DNA from: Lacinutrix mariniflava | GTDB lineage: Bacteria; Bacteroidota; Bacteroidia; Flavobacteriales; Flavobacteriaceae | Length of the DNA: 64,000 nucleotides | Direction of reading: 5' to 3' | Assembly (NCBI RefSeq): GCF_001418015.1 | Contig: NZ_LIQG01000020.1 | Location: 310,001-374,000, forward strand | In this document: piece after piece, positions 1 through 8,416 of the stretch | Layout: the number at the start of each line of letters is the position of its first letter | How positions within the stretch are numbered: the stretch's first letter is position 1 | Program-made: the position numbers and the translations under genes | The notes under the pieces: model-generated | Databases searched by the model: none | What the model saw: the letters and a program-made list of their open reading frames with translations, nothing else | What the model was told of the DNA's origin: nothing

Positions 1-1
1 T

Positions 2-1042
2 GAAGAAGAAGATGAAAAAACACTTCGTTTAGGACAGAAAAATGTAACAGAATTCGACAGTATTTATAGAACTTCGAGAGACACAAAATTAAAGAAACTT
101 GAAAAATTTGTTATAAAAAATGAAACTTCAAAGTTATTTAATGAAATAGCAGAAGCAAGCATAAACTATGAGTATTATGCACACAAAGAACTGTATCCTC
201 TAGCTAATTATAAAATATCTGAGCTAGATGCTTTTAAAGGTCTTCCTGAAGGTTTCTATGATTATAGAGAAAAAATAGATTACAACAATACTGCATTAAA
301 AGACAACAACCCATATTTATCTTTTTTAAGATTTCATTTCAATAATATTGCATTACAAGAACACTTCTCTCACTCTAAAGATAGTTTGTATAATAAGCTA
401 GACCTACATTACAACCTCGATAAAATGGAGTTGATTAATACTAAAATAAGCAATGAGAGTATTAAAAACGATCTTTTAAAGAATGTGATTCATCAATTTA
501 TTAGTGTTTCTAAAAACACTGACGATTATGATGCAATGTTACAATCCTTTAAAGCAAAAAGTACGAACAAAGTAGACATAGAATTTGCCTCGCAGTTTGT
601 TTGTTCTTACAAAAGATTAAAACTAGGAAACAAAATTCCTCCAGTAACATTATTGGATAAAAATGATGAAGAAATTAGCATTTACGATCTTATAAAAGAA
701 CCAACAATTGTATATTTCTGGTCTAAAAGGAATAAAAACCATCTAATATCATCTCATAATCGCGCAAAAGAATTAGGTGTAAAATATCCTGAATTTAATA
801 TTATCGCTATTAATATTGATGCGGCTTCTTATGACCAACAATTAAAAGTCTTAAACAATAATGGTGCTAGAGTGCATAACGAATATCGTTTTAAATCTCC
901 GAGACAATCTAAAGAAACACTTTCTGTCGAACCAATATTAAAAGTCTTTATCCTTAATAAAAACGGCGAAATTATAAATGCAAAAGCCAATATGTTTGGC
1001 GTAGGTTTTGAGCAAGAGTTGCTTGGTTTACTAAACCAATAA
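2..1042 (+). CDS. TlpA/redoxin-like thioredoxin-fold protein, 5' end outside window
   Basis: The frame is open from base 2 to the TAA at 1040-1042, so 346 codons are visible and the true start lies upstream. The TTG at 386 is only an internal codon. The last ~140 residues have the layout of a TlpA/AhpC-type thioredoxin domain: a lead strand with 'LGNKIPPVTLLD', then 'EPTIVYFWSKRNKNHL', 'FNIIAINID', and a late 'EPILKVFILNKNGEII' strand. Where a working TlpA has WCxxC, this protein has WSKRN, so both redox cysteines are missing. The domain is therefore probably structural or binding, not a thiol oxidoreductase. The N-terminal part resembles the long helical pre-domain of Bacteroidota TlpA proteins. 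Fold assignment is inference; the absence of CxxC is seen directly. Confidence 0.7.
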   Translation, partial: EEEDEKTLRLGQKNVTEFDSIYRTSRDTKLKKLEKFVIKNETSKLFNEIAEASINYEYYAHKELYPLANYKISELDAFKGLPEGFYDYREKIDYNNTALKDNNPYLSFLRFHFNNIALQEHFSHSKDSLYNKLDLHYNLDKMELINTKISNESIKNDLLKNVIHQFISVSKNTDDYDAMLQSFKAKSTNKVDIEFASQFVCSYKRLKLGNKIPPVTLLDKNDEEISIYDLIKEPTIVYFWSKRNKNHLISSHNRAKELGVKYPEFNIIAINIDAASYDQQLKVLNNNGARVHNEYRFKSPRQSKETLSVEPILKVFILNKNGEIINAKANMFGVGFEQELLGLLNQ

Positions 1043-1157
1043 CCTGTAAGTATAAAACTGAATATGTAAATTTATTTGGTTTTATTTTACATAAAAAAAA
1101 AACTGATAAATTATGAATATAGTCTTTTTTTATACACTATATTTTAAACTATTTATC

Positions 1158-1811
1158 TTAGTTTCCTTTTTTATAATCTTCTAAGAATTTAGCTAAACCA
1201 ATATCTGTAAGTGGATGCTTTAATAAACCTTCGATAGAACTTAAAGGCCCAGTCATTACATCTGCACCAAGCTTAGCGCAATCAATAACGTGCATTGTAT
1301 GGCGAACAGAAGCTGCAAGAATTTGAGTTTCAAATGCATAATTATCATAAATTTGTCTAATCTCTGCAATAAGATTTAAACCATCTGTAGAGATATCATC
1401 TAAACGTCCAATAAAAGGAGAAACATATGTTGCACCAGCTTTTGCAGCTAATAATGCTTGACCAGCAGAAAAAACTAGTGTTACGTTTGTTTTAATACCT
1501 TTATCACTAAAGTATTTACAAGCTTTAATACCATCTTTAATCATTGGTAACTTTACAACAATCTGGTCGTGTAAATCGGCTAATGCTTCACCTTCTCTTA
1601 CCATACCTTCAAAATCGGTAGCAATAACTTCTGCACTTACATCACCTTCAACAAGATTACAAATCTTTACGTAATGTTTTAAAATATTATCTGTACCTGT
1701 AATGCCTTCTTTAGCCATTAACGATGGGTTTGTAGTAACGCCATCTAAGATTCCCATATCTTCTGCTTCTTTAATTTGCTCAAGATTGGCTGTGTCAATA
1801 AAAAATTTCAT
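1158..1811 (-). CDS. tal: Transaldolase / fructose-6-phosphate aldolase family (small TalC/FSA type)
   Basis: A 217-residue single-domain class I aldolase of the small transaldolase type, acting in the non-oxidative pentose phosphate pathway in the cytoplasm. The N-terminus '[16 protein letters not shown]' and 'GVTTNPSL' are family hallmarks. The Schiff-base lysine is K87 in 'VVKLP'. At the site where E. coli FSA carries Tyr131, this protein has Phe133 ('SPFIGRLDD'), as in true transaldolases, which favours transaldolase over fructose-6-phosphate aldolase activity. The length is typical. It stands alone on the minus strand; the next gene upstream lies beyond a structured repeat. Confidence 0.93.
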   Translation of the reverse strand: MKFFIDTANLEQIKEAEDMGILDGVTTNPSLMAKEGITGTDNILKHYVKICNLVEGDVSAEVIATDFEGMVREGEALADLHDQIVVKLPMIKDGIKACKYFSDKGIKTNVTLVFSAGQALLAAKAGATYVSPFIGRLDDISTDGLNLIAEIRQIYDNYAFETQILAASVRHTMHVIDCAKLGADVMTGPLSSIEGLLKHPLTDIGLAKFLEDYKKGN

Positions 1812-1840
1812 ATTAAATATTTAGTTGTGTTTATTATTTT

Positions 1841-1923
1841 GGGCGTTACCTAAAGGTCAGGCTATACGCTATATCTTTTTTGTTTTTAATGACAAAAAAG
1901 GATGCCGCTTCTATCCTTAACGC
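1841..1923. repeat. Structured intergenic element, Flavobacteria-type repeat (Flavo-1-like?)
   Basis: The 83-base stretch opens with GGGCGTTA and closes with TAACGC, so GCGTTA and TAACGC form a closing stem. Inside are GGCTATACGCTATATC and a small GGAT...ATCC hairpin around GCCGCTTCT. I recognise this pattern (GGGCGTT...GGTC-GGCTAT-CGCTATATC...AAGGATGCCGCTTCTATCC-TAACGC) as one that recurs in flavobacterial intergenic DNA. It may belong to a described structured RNA motif such as Flavo-1, but I cannot confirm that by eye. It sits upstream of the minus-strand transaldolase gene. Strand and function are unknown. Confidence 0.45.
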
Positions 1924-1995
1924 AAAGCAAAGTTACGCTTTAAGTTAAACTAGCAGAAAAAATGATGTTAAATGATATTAACAATATCTTATCTA

Positions 1996-2412
1996 TTAAT
2001 TAATAATAATCTCATAGTCCATAGAAGTAGATGTAGAACACATAGAATTTTCATAATCTTCAGTCTCCTCGTCATAGTATTCTGGTGGACCAACATTTAA
2101 GGCTATAGTAAACTCATATCTACCGCTATCATTAGGTGTTCCTTCAATAAAAAGTGTTCTAAAATCAATACTCACCTCTAAACCGTCTGGAATATCTCCG
2201 TAAATCTCAAAATTATAATCATAAATATCGTCGCGTGGTTCATTTTTTATACCTGCCGTTATCTCTTGGAAATATACGTAGCCAACTCTACCAGACTCTA
2301 AATATTTTTCTGGCAGTTCTGGACTTCGGTTAATAATACAATCTAAAAGATCTTCGCAACCTACAAGCGTAATAAGACTAATACAAAATAAAATAGAGTA
2401 TCGTTTTTTCAT
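1996..2412 (-). CDS. Lipoprotein with putative Ig-like (He_PIG-type) domain
   Basis: A 138-residue predicted lipoprotein. The signal peptide ends in a lipobox 'LVGC' with the lipidated Cys at position 19. The mature part contains 'DGLEVSIDFRTLFIEGTP' followed by 'SGRYEFTIAL', which matches the pattern of putative Ig-like (He_PIG) domains ('GL..D...G.I.GTP...G.Y.FTV'). It probably sits in the outer membrane or periplasm and binds something through a beta sandwich. No partner is suggested by the context. The domain call is by pattern only. Confidence 0.6.
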   Translation of the reverse strand: MKKRYSILFCISLITLVGCEDLLDCIINRSPELPEKYLESGRVGYVYFQEITAGIKNEPRDDIYDYNFEIYGDIPDGLEVSIDFRTLFIEGTPNDSGRYEFTIALNVGPPEYYDEETEDYENSMCSTSTSMDYEIIIN

Positions 2413-2458
2413 TGGTTAGTTATTAGGCTTAAACTAACAGCAACAAACATACCAAGAA

Positions 2459-3259
2459 TTATAGCTTATAATGCTTAATTAGCATCTTCTCATACATCTT
2501 ATCGGGTAACAAAAAACGTAATACAATAGAGAATTTTTGCATAAAAGCACCTACTTTATAATGTGTTCGAGGTTTTTTAGTATTAATAACTTTTAAAACC
2601 ATTTTTGCCACAACTATAGGGTCATCACTATTATCAACATGTTCGTCTATATCACTTAAAACACTGCCATACTTTTTATATGGAGACTCTGCTTTTAAAG
2701 GCGCATGATAACGTCCTGCAGCAATATTAGTAGCAAAATCTCCAGGTGCAATGTTCGACATGTTTACATTAAAATCTTTTAATTCTATTCTAAAAGCTTC
2801 AGTTAATAACTCTAATGCTCCTTTACTTGCGCTATAAATACCACGATATGGCAATCCCATAAAACCAGCAATAGAAGTAATGTTAATTATCAATCCACTA
2901 TTCTGCTTTCGCATTTGTGGTAACACAGCTTTAATAACGTTTATTGGTCCAAAAAAGTTAGTATCGAAGTTGTTTTGTATTTCGGATGCAGGAATTTCTT
3001 CAATTGCACCCGTAATACCAACTCCTGCATTATTAATAAGGACATCTAATTTCCCTTCGGCAGCTATTACTTCCGCGACAGCGTTATTAATAGTAGCTAC
3101 ATTTTTAACATCTAAACCTACAATTTTAAAAGGATGATTGTGATATTTTTCTGGACTTCGGCTAGTACCATATACAATAAAGCCATGTTGCTTTAAATAT
3201 TCGCCAATAGATTTTCCTATTCCAGAAGATCCTCCTGTAATTAATATAACTTTAGACAT
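2459..3259 (-). CDS. SDR family NAD(P)-dependent oxidoreductase
   Basis: A 266-residue classical short-chain dehydrogenase/reductase. The cofactor loop 'TGGSSGIG' is at residues 8-15, 'NNAG' at 76-79, the catalytic Ser at 129, Tyr142 and Lys146 in 'YSASK'. 'GTSRSPEK' after the second strand has an Arg that suggests NADP(H) preference. The substrate cannot be read from the sequence; the C-terminal extension to 'MYEKMLIKHYKL' resembles oxidoreductases acting on lipids or steroids. Length is normal and all active-site residues are present. Confidence 0.9.
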   Translation of the reverse strand: MSKVILITGGSSGIGKSIGEYLKQHGFIVYGTSRSPEKYHNHPFKIVGLDVKNVATINNAVAEVIAAEGKLDVLINNAGVGITGAIEEIPASEIQNNFDTNFFGPINVIKAVLPQMRKQNSGLIINITSIAGFMGLPYRGIYSASKGALELLTEAFRIELKDFNVNMSNIAPGDFATNIAAGRYHAPLKAESPYKKYGSVLSDIDEHVDNSDDPIVVAKMVLKVINTKKPRTHYKVGAFMQKFSIVLRFLLPDKMYEKMLIKHYKL

Positions 3260-3398
3260 ATCTTAATAAATTAGACTTTAAAATTTAAAATACAATATAC
3301 TTAAATTATGATATTTATTATTTTTAACGAAAGTATATTAAACTAAAAAATCCTGACTAGCCAAGGCTTTCAAGATTTGAGTTTATTGCATAAAAAAA

Positions 3399-3492
3399 GG
3401 CAAGCTACCTACATCACACTGCTACGACCATTTACCTTTGCTTCGTTCCCGACCTGGAGGATTCAACAGGAGCTAGTTGTGTAGGACTTGCC
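3399..3492 (-). ncRNA. ffs: Signal recognition particle RNA, bacterial small type (4.5S-like)
   Basis: Read on the minus strand, the RNA begins GGCAAGTCCTACAC and ends GTGTGATGTAGGTAGCTTGCC, so its two ends pair (GGCAAG/CTTGCC, TCCTACA/TGTAGG). The apical part contains CCAGGTCGGGAACGAAGCA, the conserved SRP domain IV loop that binds Ffh. A run of seven T follows at once on the minus strand (3392-3398), giving terminator-like U residues after the closing stem. About 94 nt is typical of the Alu-less bacterial form. A near-ideal Bacteroidota promoter lies directly upstream. Confidence 0.9.
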
Positions 3493-3496
3493 GCTG

Positions 3497-3526
3497 CAAA
3501 TATACAATCTTTTAATATTATCACAA
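3497..3526 (-). promoter_or_regulatory. Bacteroidota sigma-ABfr promoter of the SRP RNA
   Basis: On the minus strand the sequence reads TTG (3526-3524), 19 bases, then TATATTTG (3504-3497). This matches the known Bacteroidota consensus (TTTG at -33, TAnnTTTG at -7). Transcription would begin about 5 bases further on, which is the first G of the SRP RNA at 3492. This is the cleanest promoter seen in the window. Confidence 0.8.
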
Positions 3527-3580
3527 TCATTTTTTAAACTGAATTTTAATAAATATCTTGCTTAAAATTACAATAACAAA

Positions 3581-4609
3581 ATGAACGTATTTAAACACCT
3601 TATTATCATATTATTAACTGCCACATTATTTAATTGTGGAAACGGTTCTGATAAAAAAAACTTTAGCATTTCTACAAATGCAACTAATAATACCATTGCA
3701 TTAAACGAAAAACTACAATTAACCATTCAAAATCCTAAGAATCTTGAGATAGAATCGGTTAGTTATGCTTTGGATGGTAAAGAAATTACAGAAGCTACAA
3801 CTCTTACCGGTTTTAAGCTTGGAAATCATGATGTTATCGCTACTATAGACTACGATGGAGAAATAGAAACTGCAATACAAAACATAGCTATTGTTAATAA
3901 TGTTGCTCCTAAAGTATTTGGCTACGAAATTATTAACACCTATCCTCACGATATTACATCTTATACACAAGGTTTAGAGTTTTATAACGGAGAGTTATAC
4001 GAAAGCACAGGACAAAAAGGAGAAAGTAAGCTGCGAAAAGTAAATTATAAAACAGGAGAAGTACTTAAAAATATAGACTTAGCCGATAATTATTTTGGTG
4101 AAGGTTTAACTGTTTTAAACAACAACATCTACCAATTAACATGGTTAAGCGGAAAAGGTTTTGTTTATAATGTAGATACTTTTGAGCGTACTAGTACTTT
4201 TAAATTTGGAAAAAGCCACGAAGGTTGGGGAATTTGTAACGATGGAAAAATGCTTTATAAAAGTGATGGTACAGAAAAAATATGGTATTTAAATCCTGAA
4301 ACTTTAGTAGAAGACGGCAATATTCAAGTCTATACTAATAAAGGAAAAATAGGAAAGCTTAATGAGCTAGAATGGATTAACGGAAAAATTTACGCTAACA
4401 TCTACCAAAAAAACGGAGTAGTAATTATTAATCCAGAAAATGGAGCAACCGAAGCTGTAATAGATTTCTCTCCTTTAAAAGAGCGCGTTACAAAACATAA
4501 AGGTTTAGATGTTTTAAACGGTATTGCTTACAATCCTGAAACAGAAACCATTTTTGTTACTGGAAAACGTTGGGACAAACTGTTTGAGGTTAAAATTATA
4601 AAAGAATAA
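3581..4609 (+). CDS. Glutaminyl-peptide cyclotransferase (glutamine cyclotransferase), lipoprotein
   Basis: A 342-residue lipoprotein with a signal peptide ending 'LFNCGNGSD' (lipidated Cys at 19). Residues ~30-105 form a small beta-rich domain, and from ~115 onward there is a plant/bacterial-type glutaminyl cyclase five-bladed propeller: 'SYTQGLEF', 'ESTGQKGESKLRKV', 'YFGEGLTV', 'YQLTW', 'EGWGIC', 'LYKSDGT', 'LNELEW', 'KGLDVLNGIAYNP', 'FVTGKRWDKLFEV'. The enzyme converts N-terminal Gln to pyroglutamate. In Bacteroidota this protects the new N-terminus of periplasmic or exported proteins. The thioesterase gene starts one base after the stop. Confidence 0.9.
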   Translation: MNVFKHLIIILLTATLFNCGNGSDKKNFSISTNATNNTIALNEKLQLTIQNPKNLEIESVSYALDGKEITEATTLTGFKLGNHDVIATIDYDGEIETAIQNIAIVNNVAPKVFGYEIINTYPHDITSYTQGLEFYNGELYESTGQKGESKLRKVNYKTGEVLKNIDLADNYFGEGLTVLNNNIYQLTWLSGKGFVYNVDTFERTSTFKFGKSHEGWGICNDGKMLYKSDGTEKIWYLNPETLVEDGNIQVYTNKGKIGKLNELEWINGKIYANIYQKNGVVIINPENGATEAVIDFSPLKERVTKHKGLDVLNGIAYNPETETIFVTGKRWDKLFEVKIIKE

Positions 4610-4610
4610 T

Positions 4611-5000
4611 TTGCAAGTATTTACACAAACCTTAACGGTTACAGAAAAGGATCTAGACGAGCTTAATCACGTTAATAACGTACGTTATATAGACTGGGTG
4701 AATAGTGTTGCTAAATCTCATTGGCTAAAAAACGGTCCGAAAAATATTACCGAAAACTTTTTTTGGATTTTATTATCACATACGATAGACTATAAAAAGC
4801 CTGCTTTTCTAAACGATGAAATACTTTTAAAAACCTACGTTATAAACGCAAAAGGTGTTACTTGTAATAGAATAGTAGAGATTTTTAATACAAAAACAAA
4901 CACACTACTAGCCAAATCGGAAACAAAATGGTGCTTTATGTCTTCTAAAACTTTAAAACCTGCTCGTATTACTGAAGAAGTTTCTAAATTATTCTTTTAA
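4611..5000 (+). CDS. Acyl-CoA thioesterase, hot-dog (4HBT) family
   Basis: A 129-residue hot-dog fold thioesterase. 'DLDELNHVNNVRYIDWV' is the typical YbgC/FatM-type active-site stretch, with the Asp/Asn-His pair before the long helix. The family hydrolyses acyl-CoA thioesters. The only plausible start is TTG at 4611, one base after the stop of the cyclase gene, so the two genes are almost certainly cotranscribed. The substrate chain length cannot be judged. Confidence 0.85.
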   Translation: MQVFTQTLTVTEKDLDELNHVNNVRYIDWVNSVAKSHWLKNGPKNITENFFWILLSHTIDYKKPAFLNDEILLKTYVINAKGVTCNRIVEIFNTKTNTLLAKSETKWCFMSSKTLKPARITEEVSKLFF

Positions 5001-5092
5001 ACGCTACTATGGAAGCTGTTAAAAGTTTCATAAACAGCTCTATATACTTTATGATTATTCTATTTTTGAGACACTAACAATAGCCTAATCAT

Positions 5093-5821
5093 TTGAAACA
5101 ATTTTATCTCCTTTTCATTTTATTCAGTTCTATTTCATTAACGGCACAGACTATTAGTGGTGTTATTTATAACGCAACGTCCACTGTAGAAGACATTAAA
5201 ATTGAGAACATTTCCAATAAAAATATAGCTTTTACAAACAAAAATGGCGAGTTCTCCATTATAGCAAAAGTAAGCGATACATTAAAAACAAGTTCTCTTT
5301 TTTACAAATCACAAAACATTATTGTTGAGCCTAGCTACCTAAAGGAACCTTTTGTAATTCAGCTTAAGGAAACAGAAAACACTCTGGAAGAGGTTAAGAT
5401 TAATAGTACTGAGAAAGAAAAAATAGAGTCTAATTTAAAAAATGTTATTTTAGAGGATATAAAAAATAATCCGCATCTCTATGGAAGGATGCCAGCAGGC
5501 GGTTTGGATATTATTAAAATTATTGGCTTGGTTGCTAAGCTGTTTAAAAACAAAAACAAGGCAGAATCTTTCGTTCCAGTTTCTTATGAAAATCTCGATT
5601 CTTTATTTAACGGTAAACATCAACTTTTTAATGATACATTACTAACCGAAACCTTAGAAATAGAAAAAGATAAAAAGTTTTTATTCTTTGAATTTGTTGA
5701 AGCAAAAAGCATCGACAGCAAACTATTAACAGGCCATAAAGACCTTGAGTTTTTAGAAAATATTATTAAAGCCAGCGAAGAATTTAATACAATTGTTAAA
5801 AACTTTAAAAGAGGAGAATGA
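5093..5821 (+). CDS. Carboxypeptidase-like regulatory domain protein, exported
   Basis: A 242-residue exported protein starting at TTG 5093. A signal peptide (residues ~1-18, ending 'SLTAQ') is followed by a CarboxypepD_reg-like beta-sandwich ('TISGVIYNATSTVEDIKIEN ... FTNKNGEFSI') with the strand pattern found at the N-terminus of SusC/TonB-dependent receptors and DUF5686 proteins. The remaining ~140 residues have no recognised domain, and there is no beta-barrel. It is probably periplasmic or outer-membrane attached. Function unknown. Confidence 0.65.
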   Translation: MKQFYLLFILFSSISLTAQTISGVIYNATSTVEDIKIENISNKNIAFTNKNGEFSIIAKVSDTLKTSSLFYKSQNIIVEPSYLKEPFVIQLKETENTLEEVKINSTEKEKIESNLKNVILEDIKNNPHLYGRMPAGGLDIIKIIGLVAKLFKNKNKAESFVPVSYENLDSLFNGKHQLFNDTLLTETLEIEKDKKFLFFEFVEAKSIDSKLLTGHKDLEFLENIIKASEEFNTIVKNFKRGE

Positions 5822-5918
5822 GACTGATCTTTTTATAATTAAACTTAATACATACTAAAACATCAATTCAAAAGTTATATTTTAGTCGCTTAAAGCCACT
5901 ATATACAATTACTTTTCT

Positions 5919-7469
5919 ATGAAACGCATATTTTACTTTATTGCCTGTTTTAGTTTTCTATTATTTTGGAGTTCATGCCGTCAAGATTTTGACTTCGCAC
6001 CAAGTACAGGAAGCCTTGAATTCTCTAAAGATACGGTCTATTTAGATACCGTTTTTACAAATATTGGCTCAAGCACCTATAATTTAAAAGTTTACAATAG
6101 AAGTAATAATGACATCTCAATTCCAACCATTGGTTTAGAACGTGGATCAAGTTCAAATTACAGATTAAATGTGGATGGAAATGCAGGACAAACCTTTAAC
6201 AACGTAGAAATACAAGCAAAAGACAGTCTGTTTATTTTTGTAGAAACTACCATCGATATTGAAGACCAAGGCACATTAAACAACGAATTTCTTTATACAG
6301 ATAAAATTAATTTTGATGCAGGCAGTAATCTTCAATCCGTAGAATTAGTAACCTTAGTAAAAGATGCTGTATTTATTTACCCAGATCGTGATAATACAAC
6401 TGGAATTATTGAAACACTTACTCTAACTGTAGATGGACAAGTAGTAGAAACTGAAATTCAAGGTCGAGAATTATTACCTTCAGAACTAACATTTACAAAC
6501 CAAAGGCCTTATGTTATTTATGGTTATGCTGCTGTACCAAATGGAGAAACATTAACTATAGATGCTGGAGCAAGAGTACATTTTCATGCTAATTCTGGCT
6601 TATTAGTTTCTGAAAATGCTTCACTTCAAGTTAATGGTGATTTAAGCGCAGATCAAGATCTTATGGAAAATGAAGTTATTTTTGAAGGCGATAGATTAGA
6701 AACTGCTTTTGCAAATGTTCCAGGACAATGGGGAAGCATATGGCTTTTCGAAAATAGTGTTAATAATATAATTAACCACGCTACAATTAAAAATGGAACC
6801 GTTGGAATACTAATTGATGGTAACGCAGATGGCGCTCAGGATAAGTTAACAATCACCAATTCTCAACTATACAACTTTAGTAATTATGGTATTTTAGCTA
6901 GAAACACTTCTATTACAGCCGAAAACTTGGTTGTAAATAATGCGGGTCAATCTTCAGTTGCTTTAACACAAGGCGGTAAATACAACTTTACACATACAAC
7001 TATAGCTAATTACTGGAATAACAGTTTTAGACAATTCCCTGCGCTTTTGGTAAATAACTTTTTTATAGATGCTAATAATATAACAAATGTTACTGTTTTT
7101 ACGGAAGCTAACTTTAACAACTCTATAATATACGGTAATGATAATCCAGAATTTATTATTGACGAAGTAACAGATCCTGCTGTAACCTTTGATTTTAAAT
7201 TCACAAATTGCTTAGTAAAATTTGAAGAGTCGTTTAATAATCCAAATGGTGATAATTACGATTTTAATGATACTACACATTACGATAACGTAATCCGTAA
7301 TCAAGATCCAGAATTTAGAGCACCTTTTGATAATGATTTGCTAATAGGTAACGATTCTAATGCAAACGCAAAAGGAACAATATTAAGCACTATTGAAACA
7401 AGCGATATCTTAGGTGTTGAAAGAACAAATCCTTCAGATTTGGGTGCTTATCAGCATATTGATTTTTAA
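5919..7469 (+). CDS. Outer-membrane lipoprotein with right-handed beta-helix-like domain
   Basis: A 516-residue lipoprotein; the lipobox is 'FWSSC' with Cys at 20. Residues ~30-150 form a beta-sandwich ('GSLEFSKDTVYLDTVFTNIGSSTYNLKVYNRS...'). After ~200 come short repeated strands ('GETLTIDAGARVHFHANSGLLVSENASLQVNG', 'NHATIKNGTVGILIDG', 'LTITNSQLYNFSNYGILARN') of the parallel beta-helix type, as in pectate-lyase-like folds. It ends 'LGVERTNPSDLGAYQHIDF'. The 'DLGAYQ' tail is common in this group. Likely surface-exposed, possibly carbohydrate-related, but no catalytic residues are identifiable. Confidence 0.7.
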   Translation: MKRIFYFIACFSFLLFWSSCRQDFDFAPSTGSLEFSKDTVYLDTVFTNIGSSTYNLKVYNRSNNDISIPTIGLERGSSSNYRLNVDGNAGQTFNNVEIQAKDSLFIFVETTIDIEDQGTLNNEFLYTDKINFDAGSNLQSVELVTLVKDAVFIYPDRDNTTGIIETLTLTVDGQVVETEIQGRELLPSELTFTNQRPYVIYGYAAVPNGETLTIDAGARVHFHANSGLLVSENASLQVNGDLSADQDLMENEVIFEGDRLETAFANVPGQWGSIWLFENSVNNIINHATIKNGTVGILIDGNADGAQDKLTITNSQLYNFSNYGILARNTSITAENLVVNNAGQSSVALTQGGKYNFTHTTIANYWNNSFRQFPALLVNNFFIDANNITNVTVFTEANFNNSIIYGNDNPEFIIDEVTDPAVTFDFKFTNCLVKFEESFNNPNGDNYDFNDTTHYDNVIRNQDPEFRAPFDNDLLIGNDSNANAKGTILSTIETSDILGVERTNPSDLGAYQHIDF

Positions 7470-7476
7470 TCTAAAA

Positions 7477-8354
7477 ATGAAATATTTCTTTTTTTAATAT
7501 TACTAAGTTCAAATTTATCAATATCTCAAGCGCACTTTAATATTAAAGACTATAATGGAATATGGATTGCTGAAGATTTTTATAATTCGTTTGAAAAAAG
7601 TAATAGCATTATTAAATCTAAAAAAGCATTTAGCCCAGATGCTCCAGTTGGAATAAGAGTTAATAATGATGAATTAAAAGGTAACATACTAAATATAGGA
7701 TTTTCTTCTCTGCACGATCATTTACTAAGACCTGAAGTTTCTGAGTATTTAGTGAATAAAAAAGATACAATACTTGAACAGGGAAGCTTTAAAATTAATC
7801 TTTCTGAAAATAATGGTTATAATCAATTCAGAACTTCGGAAATTGAATTGTATAACGATTATAAATCCATAATTACTTTTATAGGCAACAGAATAACACT
7901 TTATACTCCTTCCAATAACGAATACAAATCTAAAACTATTAGATATATAAGAGTAAATAAAAGGTTTAAAGCCAATTACAAATATCCAAATCCCATTTAT
8001 TACTACACTAGAAGCAAACTATTAACAGGAACCTATGTTTTAAAAGACAGCTCTGGAACTATAGTATCTAATAATTTACAGATTCAAAATAATGGACTAA
8101 TGTCTGGTTTTCCTTTATTTAATAACAAATACATTTATTACTCAACTGATGTTTTTTGCGGCCCTCCAACTGTAGATAGTTATGTTATTATTTGTGACGA
8201 AATAAAAAGTCTTTTTCAAGACGATTCGTTTGGCTTCGTATTTAAGAAAAAAAATAAAAGCACAATATATCTATACGATACTTATCCCAGAGAAAAGTTG
8301 AAAAAACAAAAAGAAGCATTGGGTATTGAGACCTATAGATTAATTAAAAAATAA
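7477..8354 (+). pseudogene. Exported hypothetical protein, frameshifted in a poly-T tract of the signal peptide
   Basis: An ATG at 7477 starts MKYFFF and then hits TAA because a run of T at 7489-7495 holds seven T. With eight T the frame runs on as 'LILLSSNLSISQ' (a normal signal peptide) and through the whole downstream frame to the stop at 8352-8354, giving about 292 residues. The downstream frame has no ATG before 7752, where a GTG could start only a truncated, signal-less protein. There are no other lesions. So this is a recent mutation, a slippage or phase-variable tract, or a sequencing error. The mature protein ('HFNIKDYNGIWIAEDFY...') is not recognised. It ends in a shared terminator with glyA. 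Confidence 0.7.
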
Positions 8355-8361
8355 ATACAAA

Positions 8362-8397
8362 CAAAAAAAATCCTATTCTAACGAATAGGATTTTTTA
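8362..8397. terminator. Bidirectional intrinsic terminator
   Basis: A 9-bp perfect hairpin, ATCCTATTC (8370-8378), loop TAAC, GAATAGGAT (8383-8391), is flanked by an A run on the left and a T run on the right. It can therefore end transcription from both the plus-strand gene ending at 8354 and the minus-strand glyA ending at 8417. Confidence 0.85.
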
Positions 8398-8416
8398 TAT
8401 TTATTTACCAACATGT

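Noticed and set aside
1043-1157. Terminator between the first two convergent genes
   Set aside because: A- and T-rich, but I found no convincing stem.
7752-8354. Stand-alone 200-residue protein from GTG 7752
   Set aside because: The frame is open upstream to 7470 and encodes a signal peptide just behind a poly-T tract, so it is the remainder of a longer, frameshifted gene.
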